DNA of 64,000 nt, from positions 2,976,001 through 3,040,000 of the forward strand of contig OZ245848.1 in assembly GCA_965228955.1 (NCBI GenBank). Reading direction: 5' to 3'. The translations under genes and the position numbers were made by a program. The DNA is from JANSWY01 sp965228955. GTDB taxonomy: Bacteria > Bacteroidota > Bacteroidia > Cytophagales > Cyclobacteriaceae. Positions 35,108 through 44,920 of the stretch are shown here, in pieces (positions within the stretch are counted from its first letter, which is position 1; every line of letters begins with the position of its first letter). The notes beneath the pieces are model-generated. The model made no database searches, was not told where the DNA came from, and saw only the letters and a program-made list of their open reading frames with translations.

Positions 35108-36514
35108 TTATCCTTCAGAAGGACAAACAAATTCTGTAGTAGGAATACTTGTTTTCTTGATGGCGTTCCATCCTCCGGCAATATCAATTACATCATGATA
35201 TCCTCTGGACTTGAGAATTGAAGCCGCAATTACAGACCTATAGCCACCCAGGCAGTGAACATGATATTCCTTTCCATGTTCCAATTGATGCATGTTGTCA
35301 TTAATGAAGTCAAGTGGGAATGTATCAGCGTCTGTTATGTGTTCCGCCTCAAATTCTCCTGGCTTTCTAACATCAAGGATATTCAATTCCTTATTTTTCA
35401 TTTCCTCTTCAAACTGCTCAGCAGAAATTGAAACCATATCGGCAACATCCTTACCAGCAGATTTCCAGGCTTCAAAACCTCCTTTAAGGTATCCGAGAGT
35501 ATTGTCATATCCAACTCTTGATAATCTGGTAACAACTTCCTCTTCTTTTCCTTCCGGCGCTATAAAAACTATTTCCTGCTGAAGATCAGTCACCAGTGCT
35601 CCAACCCAAGGTGCGAAATTCCCATTGATTCCGATAAAGATAGAATTTGGAATATGACCTTTAATAAACTCTGATTGTGGTCTGGTATCAAGTACTAATG
35701 CTCCTTCATGATTGGCGTAAGCTTCAAAAGTGGCTATATCCAATGGGACATTACCTTTCTCAAGAATTTGATCCAATCCTGCAGTCTCGGATTTATTCAT
35801 TGCAACGTTTTGTGCAAAGTATTGTGGTGGAGGTAATAAACCGTCAGTAACTTCTTTAACAAATTCCTCTTTAGTCATATCAGCTCTTAAAGCATAATTG
35901 CTTTTCTTTTGATTGCCCAATAGATCCGAAGTTTCCTTACTCATGTTCTTACCGCATGCTGACCCTGCACCATGAGCTGGATATACAATAATATCATCTG
36001 CTAGTGGCATGATCTGATTTCTTAAACTATCGTAAAGCATGGCAGCCAAATCATCCTGAGTCATATCACCTTTTTGTGCAAGATCCGGTCTTCCGACATC
36101 TCCGATGAACAAAGTATCTCCACTGAAAATTGCATGTTCCTTTCCTTCTTCGTCAACCAATAAATAGGTTGTACTTTCTAAAGTATGCCCGGGTGTATGA
36201 AGTGCTTTTATTTTAACATCCCCAATTTCAAACCACTCTCCGTCTTGTGCTTCATGGAAGTCAAAATCTGCCTTTGCTCCAGGTCCGTAAACAATCTTGG
36301 CGCCAGTTTTGGAGCTTAAATCAACATGACCTGATACGAAATCTGCATGAAAGTGAGTCTCAAATATGTACTTAATTTTTGCTCCCTCTTTCTCCGCTTT
36401 GTTAATATAAGATTGGGATTCTCTTAACGGATCAATGATTGCTGCTTCACCTGCACTTTCGATGTAATATGCTCCCTGAGCCAAGCAGCCGGTATAGATC
36501 TGTTCTACCTTCAT
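35108..36514 (-). CDS. MBL-fold persulfide dioxygenase fused to two rhodanese domains
   Basis: Start at ATG 36514 (MKVEQIYTGCLAQGAYYIE); a frame from 36565 adds a non-conserved leader. The 468-residue protein carries an ETHE1-like metallo-beta-lactamase domain (about 1-250; FETHFHADFVSGH, HTPGHTLES, SGDTLFIGDVGRPDL, YPAHGAGSACG) and two rhodanese domains. The first (about 265-355) has no catalytic Cys; the second has it in VHCLGGYRSV. The expected role is oxidation of glutathione or other persulfides, with the second rhodanese handling sulfane sulfur. Monocistronic and convergent to the DUF350 gene. Confidence 0.92.
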   Translation of the reverse strand: MKVEQIYTGCLAQGAYYIESAGEAAIIDPLRESQSYINKAEKEGAKIKYIFETHFHADFVSGHVDLSSKTGAKIVYGPGAKADFDFHEAQDGEWFEIGDVKIKALHTPGHTLESTTYLLVDEEGKEHAIFSGDTLFIGDVGRPDLAQKGDMTQDDLAAMLYDSLRNQIMPLADDIIVYPAHGAGSACGKNMSKETSDLLGNQKKSNYALRADMTKEEFVKEVTDGLLPPPQYFAQNVAMNKSETAGLDQILEKGNVPLDIATFEAYANHEGALVLDTRPQSEFIKGHIPNSIFIGINGNFAPWVGALVTDLQQEIVFIAPEGKEEEVVTRLSRVGYDNTLGYLKGGFEAWKSAGKDVADMVSISAEQFEEEMKNKELNILDVRKPGEFEAEHITDADTFPLDFINDNMHQLEHGKEYHVHCLGGYRSVIAASILKSRGYHDVIDIAGGWNAIKKTSIPTTEFVCPSEG

Positions 36515-36723
36515 ACTTTCAATATTGGATTTATGTTTGACAAGCAAATCTACAAATATTGCCAATAACTACTTCATATAATGATTAGAAGAATGCAATG
36601 ACATATGTGGCAAGATTAAGTCCGTTTTGAATCATTTACCCGTGAGCATTAATCTCAGTTTCATTATATTGAGCGCACAATTAAAAGAAAAGCTAGGGGT
36701 AGCATTACTTAAACAATCTTTAA

Positions 36724-38127
36724 ATGTCAAAAAACGGATTTTTAATTCTAATCACGAGTGTGGCTGCACTTGGTGGTTTACTATTTGGTTATGATACTGG
36801 AGTAATTAATGGAGCACAATTTTATTTGAGCAAATCTTTCGAATTGGATTCTGTCTGGAAAGGTGCAGTAGTAAGTAGTGCATTAGCAGGTTGCTTTCTG
36901 GGCGCTTTGCTTTCAGGCATAATGACTACTTCATTTGGAAGAAAAACAAGTTTAATCATTGCTGCCATTCTATTTACTTTATCAGCCTGGGGATCGGGCT
37001 TACCAAGTATATTACCTTCATCAATTCCGTGGTTGATTGCTTACCGTGTAATTGGTGGGTTAGGAATTGGATTAGCTTCAATGGCAGCTCCTATCTATAT
37101 AGCTGAAATAGCTCCAGCGAAGAAAAGAGGAGTTTTAGTTTCTTTCTATCAACTGGCCATTGTAATTGGCTTCTTTGTGGTTTTCCTTGTGACCTACGCA
37201 ATCCAAAATACTTACACCGAAGAAGAAAATGTTGCCTTTGGTTGGAGGTACATGTTTTGGTCCGAGTTGATTCCTTGTTTCTTATTCCTTGGCCTTGCTT
37301 TTATCATTCCAAAGAGCCCTAGATGGCTAATTATGAAAGGAAGAGAAGATGAGGCCCGTGAGGTTCTAAAGAAAATTCATGACCTGGACGAAGCGGAGAA
37401 GGAATTCACTGAAATTAAAGAATCACTAGAAAACGAATCTCATCAGGCAGTAACAAAAATTAACTACTTCCAGAAAGCGGTGCTGTCAATAATTATCATC
37501 GGAACAGTACTATCCATGATGCAACAATTCACGGGAATAAATGCTGTATTATACTATGGTGCTGATATTTTTGAAAAAGCACTAGGCTTCAAGCAAGAGG
37601 ATGTGTTAAAACAACAAGTAATGCTGGCTGCAGTCAATTTCGGTTTCACCTTTGTTGCGATGTGGGCTGTTGATAAATTTGGAAGAAAACCATTATTACT
37701 CATTGGAACTGCAGGTATGATTGCTGGTTTCTTGTTGCTGTCAATTACATTATACTTTGATTTTGTAGGTATTCTCTCGCTTATTGGAATCCTTATCTTC
37801 ATTGGGTCTTTTGCAATGTCTCTTGGTCCAATTACCTGGGTTATGTTATCCGAAATGTTTCCGAACAAAATCCGAAATATTGCAATGTCGGTTGCTGTTG
37901 CTGCTCAATGGGCAACAAATGGGCTAGTAACATTTGCATTTCCTGTCATCGCTGAAAGCCAAACAAATAATGGACCTGTGTGGAATAAAACACTTCCATA
38001 TGTGATATTCATGTCTTTTATGGTGCTTTTATTGATTTTCGCAAAGAAGTACCTGTTTGAAACAAAAGGGAAATCATTGGAAGAAATTGATGGGTTGTGG
38101 GCTGAGAAATACGGCAATATTGAATGA
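36724..38127 (+). CDS. sugar porter family MFS transporter
   Basis: A 467-residue, 12-helix major facilitator. Sugar-porter signatures are all visible: LLFGYDTGVINGA, GRKTSLI, YIAEIAPAKKRGVLVSFYQL, PKSPRWLIMKGREDEA, QQFTGINAVLYYG, DKFGRKPLLL and a C-terminal FETKGKSLEEID. Probably a proton-coupled hexose or pentose symporter. It overlaps the GNAT gene by 4 bp. Confidence 0.94.
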   Translation: MSKNGFLILITSVAALGGLLFGYDTGVINGAQFYLSKSFELDSVWKGAVVSSALAGCFLGALLSGIMTTSFGRKTSLIIAAILFTLSAWGSGLPSILPSSIPWLIAYRVIGGLGIGLASMAAPIYIAEIAPAKKRGVLVSFYQLAIVIGFFVVFLVTYAIQNTYTEEENVAFGWRYMFWSELIPCFLFLGLAFIIPKSPRWLIMKGREDEAREVLKKIHDLDEAEKEFTEIKESLENESHQAVTKINYFQKAVLSIIIIGTVLSMMQQFTGINAVLYYGADIFEKALGFKQEDVLKQQVMLAAVNFGFTFVAMWAVDKFGRKPLLLIGTAGMIAGFLLLSITLYFDFVGILSLIGILIFIGSFAMSLGPITWVMLSEMFPNKIRNIAMSVAVAAQWATNGLVTFAFPVIAESQTNNGPVWNKTLPYVIFMSFMVLLLIFAKKYLFETKGKSLEEIDGLWAEKYGNIE

Positions 38128-38609
38128 TCTCATTGAATATTAGAAATGCCAAAATCGGAGATCTGGACTCAATCATCAGTATTGAGAACCAATGCTTCCT
38201 TCCATCGGAAGCGGCATCTCCAGAAAATATAAAAAAACGAATCAACGAATTTCCTGAGGGTTTCCTGGTAGCTGAAAGTGACCAGGAAATCCTTGGTATT
38301 CTCAATTGCGGTTGTGTAATTGTGGAGGATATCTCAGAGGAAGAGTTAAAATCACTTATTGGACATGATCCCGACGGTCACTACTTGGTGGTGTTTGGGT
38401 TGGCAGTTTCACCAAATCATAGAAGGAAAGGAATCGCCTTTGCACTCCTAGACGAACTGAGATCAAGGTTCAACCACAAAAAAGGAATATTACTTCTGTG
38501 TAAAGAGGAGTTAATCCCATATTATGAAAAATACGGCTTCATCAATCAAGGTAAATCCAAATCTTCACATGGTGGATTTTCATGGTTTCAGATGAAATAT
38601 TCATTGTGA
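38124..38609 (+). CDS. GNAT-family N-acetyltransferase
   Basis: A 161-residue GNAT fold: IRNAKIGDLDSIISIENQCF at the start, the acetyl-CoA motif VFGLAVSPNHRRKGIAFALLDEL, and YYEKYGFINQG near the end. The SIENQCFLPSEAAS and SSHGGFSWFQM segments recall arylalkylamine (serotonin) N-acetyltransferase-like proteins. Its ATG overlaps the sugar porter stop, so they share an mRNA; a functional link is not obvious. Confidence 0.9.
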   Translation: MISLNIRNAKIGDLDSIISIENQCFLPSEAASPENIKKRINEFPEGFLVAESDQEILGILNCGCVIVEDISEEELKSLIGHDPDGHYLVVFGLAVSPNHRRKGIAFALLDELRSRFNHKKGILLLCKEELIPYYEKYGFINQGKSKSSHGGFSWFQMKYSL

Positions 38610-38668
38610 TTTATAGCTTTTCATTAAATTGTAAGAATTAGGATATCCTGATATCACCAAATTTAAGC

Positions 38669-41557
38669 ATGCGGCATTACCTACCATACATATGGTTTGT
38701 TTGTATTCTATTCTCAAATTATGGAATACAGGCTCAAAATACGTTAATTGACAGTCTCAAAACTCAACTTGAACTTCACCCGAGGGTAACAGAAGAGAGA
38801 ATTGATATACTCAACGATCTTGCATTTGAATACATCAAAGCGGATCCTGAAAAAGGGATTGAACTAATAAGTACAATACTCTGGCAGTCTGACTCTATCG
38901 GGTACACAAAAGGCGTATTCCGTGCTACTATTCACAAAGGAAGTGGGTTTTGGATCAGTGGATTGTATGACGATGCTCTCAAATACTATCTCCAGGCACT
39001 TTCTTATAATGTGAATGATGAAGAAGGTTACGAATTCCTTTACAACAACATTGCAGAAACTTACAAAAAGAAACAGCAATACGACTCAGCAGTATCCTAC
39101 CTTAGAAAATCATGGGTAATAGCCGAAGAAAAAGTTGAATCGAGGATCCCTCCTCTCCTGGCTTCTAATCTTGCCGAAGTTTATATGATTTTGGAGAATT
39201 ACGACTCTGCAATGCATTACTATGAAATGTCTCTAAACTTCTCAATCAGAGATCAGTATGACAGAGGAAAATCCTATGCATTTGCAGGCCTGGGAGAAAT
39301 CGAATATGTAAATGGCAATAAAAAGAAGGCATGGGAACTACAAAAGTCAGCATTTAACATTCGAAAGGAGATTAATGATAAAAGAGGGCTGATTCAGTCC
39401 TACACCACTTTTGGCGATTATCATCTGGCTGAAAAAAAACATGCTATGGCTTTGAACCATTATGATAGTGCCTTGGATATTGCAACCTCCACAAATGCAC
39501 TCGATCAGATTTATGCTTTGTATTTCAAGAAATATGAACTATTCAAATCTCAGGGGCAATATGAGGAAGCCAACACCAATTTAGAACAGTATCATTCAGT
39601 TAAAGATAGTCTGGAAAGTCAGAATTTCATCAGCAGAATAAGAACTATAAAAAACTCTTTACAAAGAGATCTCCACGAAGCTGAAAACGGCTTATTACGT
39701 GCTCAACAACTAGAAAACCAACGTTCAATACGAATTCAGATTTTGGTGATTCTTGCTATTTCAGCAGTAATAATAGTTTTGATTTTCTACATATTCAGAA
39801 ACTATCGAAAACTCCATGAGTCGAGAACAGACAGGGAAAAACTGGAGCAGCTCAACAAACTGATCCTTAGAAAGAATGATGAGATTGAAAAGATTAACAA
39901 GAATCTCGACAACAGATTGGGTAATACCAACAAGATGCTTGCTGAAAGTCAGCTCATTGCAAGTCTGGGTAGCTGGGAGTATGAGTTAGCTACAGAAGAA
40001 ATGCACTGGACTGCAGAAACCTATCATCAACTAGGTCTTAAACCAGGTAGTGTTGTCCCAAGCATGGAAACGTTTGAGAAACACACTTCACCAGACACCA
40101 TGGAAGATCTCAAATCGGCAATCAGGAGACTTTATGAAACAAAAGAAAAGCAGGAAGCTCAGATCGAAATTATTACTTCACTTGGAGAAAGGCGTGTTGT
40201 TGCATTGAAGTTCTTCCCGGAAATACAAAACGGAGAACTAGTCCGCCTATACGGAACCAACCTGGATATCACAGAACAAATTGAGCAAGAGGATCAGGAA
40301 AAAATGATTATTCAATCCCTACTTAGTTTGTCTCATAAAGCAAACCTGAAAGAATTTCGATTTGATAAATTTCTTGAGGAAGTGCTCTTAACAGCTTCAA
40401 AAACATTAGAAGTTAGTAGAGCTAGCTTTTGGCAGTTTGATCCTAGTATGCAGGTTTTAGTCTGTACATTACTGTATGATGCGCGTGAAAATAATTTCAC
40501 CTCAGGACAAACATTATCTGGAAGAGAATTTCCTGAATACTTCAAAACTTTATCCAAGGAAAGAACAATCAATATTGATGATGTAATGAATCATGAAACT
40601 ACAGAAGAGTTCAGAAATTACATGATTGATAAAAATATTTTCTCGCAACTTGATGTTCAAATCAATAATGACGGCCAATTATTAGGCGTACTCAGTTTTG
40701 CCAGCACGGAAAAGTTAAGAACCTGGACATTTAGTGATCAAAGATATGCTGGTTCTATATCTGATATTATTAGTACAGCCTATAGCAATTACCAAAACAA
40801 AAGGCTAGAGAAAGAAAAGAGTAAGCTGATTGAAAAGCTTGTAAGAAAGAATCAAAACTTAAGTGAGTTCGCTTATGTCATTAGTCATAACCTGAGAGAA
40901 CCCGTTGCGCAAATTCTTGGACTAACACGTGTTTATAATCATCCGGATTCAGAACCTATTAAGGGAGAAATCTTTGAAAGGATTGTAAAAGCATCAGCCA
41001 AATTAGATCATGTCATTAAAGATTTGAGTGCACTGTTGACTGAGGATGAAGATGACAATTTCACGATAGAAGAAATACAGCTGGACGATATGATTGCCCG
41101 GATTGAAAAAGAGCTGGAGGAAGAAATAAAAATACATCAACCAATCCTTTCAAAACGATTCGCACTCAATTTCACAATTGTGTCTAACAAGTCTTTTATA
41201 GCGAATATCCTGTTTCATTTAATTTCTAATAGTCTCAAATACAAAGACCCAGAACGGGAGTTAACAATAGGTATTGAAGCTGCAATAGTTGAAGATTTCT
41301 ATGAAATTTCCATAATTGATAACGGCTCAGGGATAGACCTGGACAGGTTTGGTGATAAATTATTCAAGATGTATCAGCACTTCCATGGAGCTGATTCCGG
41401 AAGAGGATTGGGACTTTATATAGTGAAAAATCAGGTTGAATTACTTGGTGGCAAAATATCAGTATCCAGTAAACCTGGTCGCGGGACTAAGTTCACTATC
41501 CAAATTCCTGTCAATCAAATCATTGAACAACAGAAGTCTGTTCTAAGTACTACGTAA
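38669..41557 (+). CDS. TPR-PAS-GAF hybrid-sensor histidine kinase
   Basis: A 962-residue sensor. Signal peptide (about 1-22), about five TPR repeats (30-320; YDDALKYYLQAL, YDSAVSYLRKSW), a membrane helix (about 353-375), a coiled coil, a PAS domain (about 430-540; ASLGSWEYELATEEMHWTAE), a GAF domain (about 550-705), then a HisKA box (YVISHNLREPVAQILGL, His740) and HATPase_c (HLISNSLKYKDPE, DNGSGID, RGLGLYIVKNQVELLGG). A single receiver protein is encoded convergently 8 bp away and is the obvious phospho-partner. Stimulus unknown. Confidence 0.93.
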   Translation: MRHYLPYIWFVCILFSNYGIQAQNTLIDSLKTQLELHPRVTEERIDILNDLAFEYIKADPEKGIELISTILWQSDSIGYTKGVFRATIHKGSGFWISGLYDDALKYYLQALSYNVNDEEGYEFLYNNIAETYKKKQQYDSAVSYLRKSWVIAEEKVESRIPPLLASNLAEVYMILENYDSAMHYYEMSLNFSIRDQYDRGKSYAFAGLGEIEYVNGNKKKAWELQKSAFNIRKEINDKRGLIQSYTTFGDYHLAEKKHAMALNHYDSALDIATSTNALDQIYALYFKKYELFKSQGQYEEANTNLEQYHSVKDSLESQNFISRIRTIKNSLQRDLHEAENGLLRAQQLENQRSIRIQILVILAISAVIIVLIFYIFRNYRKLHESRTDREKLEQLNKLILRKNDEIEKINKNLDNRLGNTNKMLAESQLIASLGSWEYELATEEMHWTAETYHQLGLKPGSVVPSMETFEKHTSPDTMEDLKSAIRRLYETKEKQEAQIEIITSLGERRVVALKFFPEIQNGELVRLYGTNLDITEQIEQEDQEKMIIQSLLSLSHKANLKEFRFDKFLEEVLLTASKTLEVSRASFWQFDPSMQVLVCTLLYDARENNFTSGQTLSGREFPEYFKTLSKERTINIDDVMNHETTEEFRNYMIDKNIFSQLDVQINNDGQLLGVLSFASTEKLRTWTFSDQRYAGSISDIISTAYSNYQNKRLEKEKSKLIEKLVRKNQNLSEFAYVISHNLREPVAQILGLTRVYNHPDSEPIKGEIFERIVKASAKLDHVIKDLSALLTEDEDDNFTIEEIQLDDMIARIEKELEEEIKIHQPILSKRFALNFTIVSNKSFIANILFHLISNSLKYKDPERELTIGIEAAIVEDFYEISIIDNGSGIDLDRFGDKLFKMYQHFHGADSGRGLGLYIVKNQVELLGGKISVSSKPGRGTKFTIQIPVNQIIEQQKSVLSTT

Positions 41558-41565
41558 TATGAGTT

Positions 41566-41958
41566 TTAGAAGTGGCTACTGACTATTTCATCCAGCATCT
41601 CAACGGTTAATGGTTTAGACCTGAAACCAGTGATTTGACCAATCTTAGAGGCTCTCTCCTTATCATTTGGATTGATTGAAGATGTGAGCATAATGATTTT
41701 AGTGTTCGCGTCTGGAGCTATCTTGGCGTATTCATCCATAAAATCCCACCCATTCATGATAGGCATATTGATATCAAGAAAAACCAAGTCTGGTGAATCA
41801 CCCTGTTTTTGCTGTTCAGTTATGTAATCTAACGCATCCTTTGCCTTTTCATAGGCTACTACCTCTCCCGCTACTTTTGATTGACGAATTACAATTTGAT
41901 TGAGAAAATTGGACGCTTCTTCGTCATCTACCAACAATATTTTATTCAATTTCTTCAA
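41566..41958 (-). CDS. single-domain response regulator
   Basis: A 130-residue CheY-like receiver with no output domain. Acidic pocket D11-D12-E13, phosphoacceptor Asp62 (LVFLDINMPIMNGW), switch Thr (IIMLTSS) and Lys (GFRSKPLT). It is transcribed toward the large sensor kinase gene, with 8 bp between stops. It may relay to other partners or act by protein contact. Confidence 0.94.
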   Translation of the reverse strand: MKKLNKILLVDDEEASNFLNQIVIRQSKVAGEVVAYEKAKDALDYITEQQKQGDSPDLVFLDINMPIMNGWDFMDEYAKIAPDANTKIIMLTSSINPNDKERASKIGQITGFRSKPLTVEMLDEIVSSHF

Positions 41959-42076
41959 TTATATAGGTTAGACTTCACTTAAAAAATACTAACTCCATTC
42001 GCTGACTGAGTTTGCAAGTATACTATAACCCAGCTTAAAAAACCATTTTAATTATTCTGATGAAATCTGTCTATGA

Positions 42077-42718
42077 CTATTTAAGCCATTTAACCACCGC
42101 CTCAACTAATTCAGGAATTAACACTTCCTTTTTCCTTTTAAAAGAATGATCAGCATCTTCAAGCACAACCATCTCAGCTGTGGGTAAATCTGCTACCACC
42201 TCCTCTATTAACTCAATAGTCGCAAGTTTGTCTTTGCTACCCTGCAAAAAGAGCATTGGATCCTTAATCTCATACAAATGCTCAGCCCTGTCTTTTGAAG
42301 GTTTTCCTATGGCATGAAGAGGAAATCCGAAGAAGATTAATCCTTTTACAAAATCAGGAGACTCCTTTGCTGTTCTTTGAGAAGACATCCTTCCACCAAA
42401 AGACTTTCCACTAAGAAATATGCTGTGGTTAGGGAAATTAGAATTTGCAAACTCTGATACCATCTCAATTGCTTTGTGAGCTACTGCTGGTACATCAGGT
42501 CTTTTCTTTCCATTCTCCATGTAAACCAAATTATACCTCATAGTAGCAATTCCGACTTCAAACAGCTGATTAGCAAGTTCAACCATAAAACTATGAGTCA
42601 TACCAGCTCCAGCGCCATGAGCTAACACCAATAACTTATCAGAACCTTCAGGTACTTGTGCAATAGCTGATACTTCACCAAGCTTCTCAGAGATGTGGAT
42701 TTTAAATTCTTTAGTCAT
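42077..42718 (-). CDS. alpha/beta hydrolase, dienelactone-hydrolase-like
   Basis: A 213-residue compact hydrolase of the KANL3/Tex30-like alpha/beta family. Oxyanion region VLAHGAGAGMTHSFM, nucleophile Ser in LSGKSFGGRMSS, acid in LQGSKDKLAT and His in LEDADHSFKRK. No lid domain or signal peptide, so it is cytoplasmic. Substrate unknown. Transcribed alone. Confidence 0.88.
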   Translation of the reverse strand: MTKEFKIHISEKLGEVSAIAQVPEGSDKLLVLAHGAGAGMTHSFMVELANQLFEVGIATMRYNLVYMENGKKRPDVPAVAHKAIEMVSEFANSNFPNHSIFLSGKSFGGRMSSQRTAKESPDFVKGLIFFGFPLHAIGKPSKDRAEHLYEIKDPMLFLQGSKDKLATIELIEEVVADLPTAEMVVLEDADHSFKRKKEVLIPELVEAVVKWLK

Positions 42719-42858
42719 AAGGGTGGGTAAATTGTTGTTTCGACGTTTGTATTGGTAATATATTAAGCGTAAAACTAATCATGAACACCGAGATGAAATT
42801 GGCATTTTCGAAATTGTGTTAGTTTTACGATTTAATTCATTTTCATAAGCGGCATCAA

Positions 42859-44697
42859 ATGAACCTGAAGAAGACATTTATTGTATTATCAACTTTACTA
42901 ATTGCTTTTACCTCTTTCCCACTTCTGGCTCAAGAAACAGAAGGTGAAGATCCATTTTCGGATTATTCCTATTTATGGGAAGATTCCAAGGCAAAAGAGA
43001 AAGAAGCTAAACGCAAAGCCAAAGAAGAGGCTAAAAAGAAAAAGGCTGAGGCTAAATTACGCAAACAAGGATCCTTTCCTGTTGCGACAGACACGGTAAA
43101 AACAGACTCTCTACAAACCTCAACCCCAGAGCTGGATAGTCTCAAATCAGATTCTCTGAATTCTACCAATAACATCGTTGCAGATACAATTCCGGAACCA
43201 ATACCTGCTGACACTGTAAGAAATCAAGTCATTGACTCGGTTCAAACTCAGGACCCAACAGATGATATTATTGAAATTGACCAATCGACATCAGATTCTG
43301 ACAATATTGATGACGCAATTAAGGAAAGATCGAAAAAAGAAAAGAAGAAAAGAGAAGCGGCAGAAATACCTCCTATTAATGATTTTAGATCAGGAATGTC
43401 CAGTGAGCCAGGAGGTGAGTTTAATGGCGGCTTTACTTTCACGCAAATAGGTGGTCAGAATTATGTTGGGATGGTACTTTCTCCAGAGTTTAAGATCTGG
43501 AAATTAGGATTAGGCTTGAATGTCCCAATTCTATACGGCCTGGAAGACCAGAAAATCAGAACAGAAATATTCAAGGATGGTGTTGGCGCAGCAAGATTGA
43601 TCAGATATCTCCGATACGGTACACAGAAAGTAGATCCTGTATATGTAAAAGCAGGTGAACTTGATGGTACTATGATAGGCTTTGGTGGATTAATCAACAA
43701 TTACACAAATTCAACTTCTTATGAAAAGCGTAAAGTTGGTTTACATTATGACATTAATGTGAAAGGCTTAGCTGGAATAGAAGGAATGTACAGTGACTTT
43801 GATCCTAATTCATTCAATCTGTTTGCCATAAGACCGTATGTCAGACCACTAGCCACCACCGGAATCCCGATTATTAAGACTTTTGAAATTGGTTCAACTA
43901 TCGTTCGAGACAAAGATCAAACTCAAAGACCCACCAGCGATAGTACCTTTGTAACCAATACCTTCACTGCTGATGGTGTTGGGGCATTTGGAATAGATGC
44001 TGGTATGACGCTGTTGAGAGTTCCATTTATTCAAATAGATTTCTTCCTCAACTGGTCAAAGCTAAACATGGAATCAACTGTTCTCACGGATTCATTAAGC
44101 AACATTTTCACAGCGGACGGTGCTCCTGAGGAACTTGCAGATGGATATGCTGATGGAAGTGGTTTCAGCGCAGGGTTAAATTTCAGAATGCACTTTATAG
44201 CTGATGTATTCAGTACAGATATCAGAATTGAAAGGTTAACATATAACGAGCACTACCTGCCTCAGTTCTTTGACACCAACTATGAATTACAGAAGGATGC
44301 CAAAATACTTTCTTTGGGAAGCGCTCAATCAATGAGTGGTATTTATGGAAGTATTACTGGACATGTTCTTAACAAGGTTCAAATTGGAGGTAGTCTCATG
44401 ATCCCGGATGAAATATCCGAATACTCCCCTGCCCTTGTCCGTATCAATGCTGATCTTGACCGTCTTGCTGACAAAATTTCACTTCATGGAAGCTACATAA
44501 AAGGAGATTTATCAGACCTAAAAGATGCTTTTACTTTTGACGAGAGATCGGTAGCAAAACTTAGGTTCATCTATCACATGAATAAGTTCCTGGCTGCTGG
44601 GTTAGATTATTACTGGGCCTTTGCACAGGTGGAAGATGGTTCTTACAAGGCTACCAAGTACGTTGCTCCTTATTTTGGGTTGAGTATTCAGTTTTAG
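42859..44697 (+). CDS. outer-membrane protein with Lys-rich N-terminal segment
   Basis: A 612-residue protein with a signal peptide (about 1-25, ending FPLLAQ). Residues 45-75 are a Lys/Ala/Glu-rich helix (EKEAKRKAKEEAKKKKAEAK), then a long Ser/Thr/Asp-rich stretch (75-165), and a second basic patch (KERSKKEKKKREAAE). From about 180 to the end it alternates as amphipathic strands, closing with YFGLSIQF, the terminal Phe expected of an outer-membrane barrel. The charged front part may contact peptidoglycan or lie in the periplasm. I do not recognise the family. Confidence 0.78.
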   Translation: MNLKKTFIVLSTLLIAFTSFPLLAQETEGEDPFSDYSYLWEDSKAKEKEAKRKAKEEAKKKKAEAKLRKQGSFPVATDTVKTDSLQTSTPELDSLKSDSLNSTNNIVADTIPEPIPADTVRNQVIDSVQTQDPTDDIIEIDQSTSDSDNIDDAIKERSKKEKKKREAAEIPPINDFRSGMSSEPGGEFNGGFTFTQIGGQNYVGMVLSPEFKIWKLGLGLNVPILYGLEDQKIRTEIFKDGVGAARLIRYLRYGTQKVDPVYVKAGELDGTMIGFGGLINNYTNSTSYEKRKVGLHYDINVKGLAGIEGMYSDFDPNSFNLFAIRPYVRPLATTGIPIIKTFEIGSTIVRDKDQTQRPTSDSTFVTNTFTADGVGAFGIDAGMTLLRVPFIQIDFFLNWSKLNMESTVLTDSLSNIFTADGAPEELADGYADGSGFSAGLNFRMHFIADVFSTDIRIERLTYNEHYLPQFFDTNYELQKDAKILSLGSAQSMSGIYGSITGHVLNKVQIGGSLMIPDEISEYSPALVRINADLDRLADKISLHGSYIKGDLSDLKDAFTFDERSVAKLRFIYHMNKFLAAGLDYYWAFAQVEDGSYKATKYVAPYFGLSIQF

Positions 44698-44732
44698 TGG
44701 GTTGCCCTCCTTCGCTAAAGCTTCGGCGGGTG

Positions 44733-44795
44733 TTGCGGGTTGCGGGTTGCGGGTTGCGGGTTGCGGGTTGCGGGTTGCGGGTTGCGGGTTGCGAG
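44733..44795 (+). repeat. 7-bp tandem repeat (TTGCGGG), 8 perfect copies plus one variant
   Basis: TTGCGGG repeats without interruption from 44733 to 44788; the ninth unit reads TTGCGAG. Runs of GGG separated by TTGC give a textbook potential G-quadruplex on the plus strand. Confidence 0.97.
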
Positions 44796-44806
44796 GTAAA
44801 ACGGGA

Positions 44807-44862
44807 TTGTCTGTTGTCTGTTGTCTGTTGTCTGTTGTCTGTTGTCTGTTGTCTGTTGTCTG
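44807..44862 (+). repeat. 7-bp tandem repeat (TTGTCTG), 8 copies
   Basis: Eight perfect consecutive units, starting 11 bp after the TTGCGGG array. Same unit length and copy number as that array but unrelated sequence. Confidence 0.97.
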
Positions 44863-44920
44863 GTAAACGAGTTTCATAAAAGGGAGTCTCATTAAGTGGA
44901 GTTATTTTTTATAATAGTGC

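Noticed and set aside
44602..44892. Reading frames through the TTGCGGG and TTGTCTG arrays on both strands
   Set aside because: They encode only 7-residue simple repeats (7-bp unit read in three frames), have no start context and overlap the repeat arrays; artefacts of tandem DNA.
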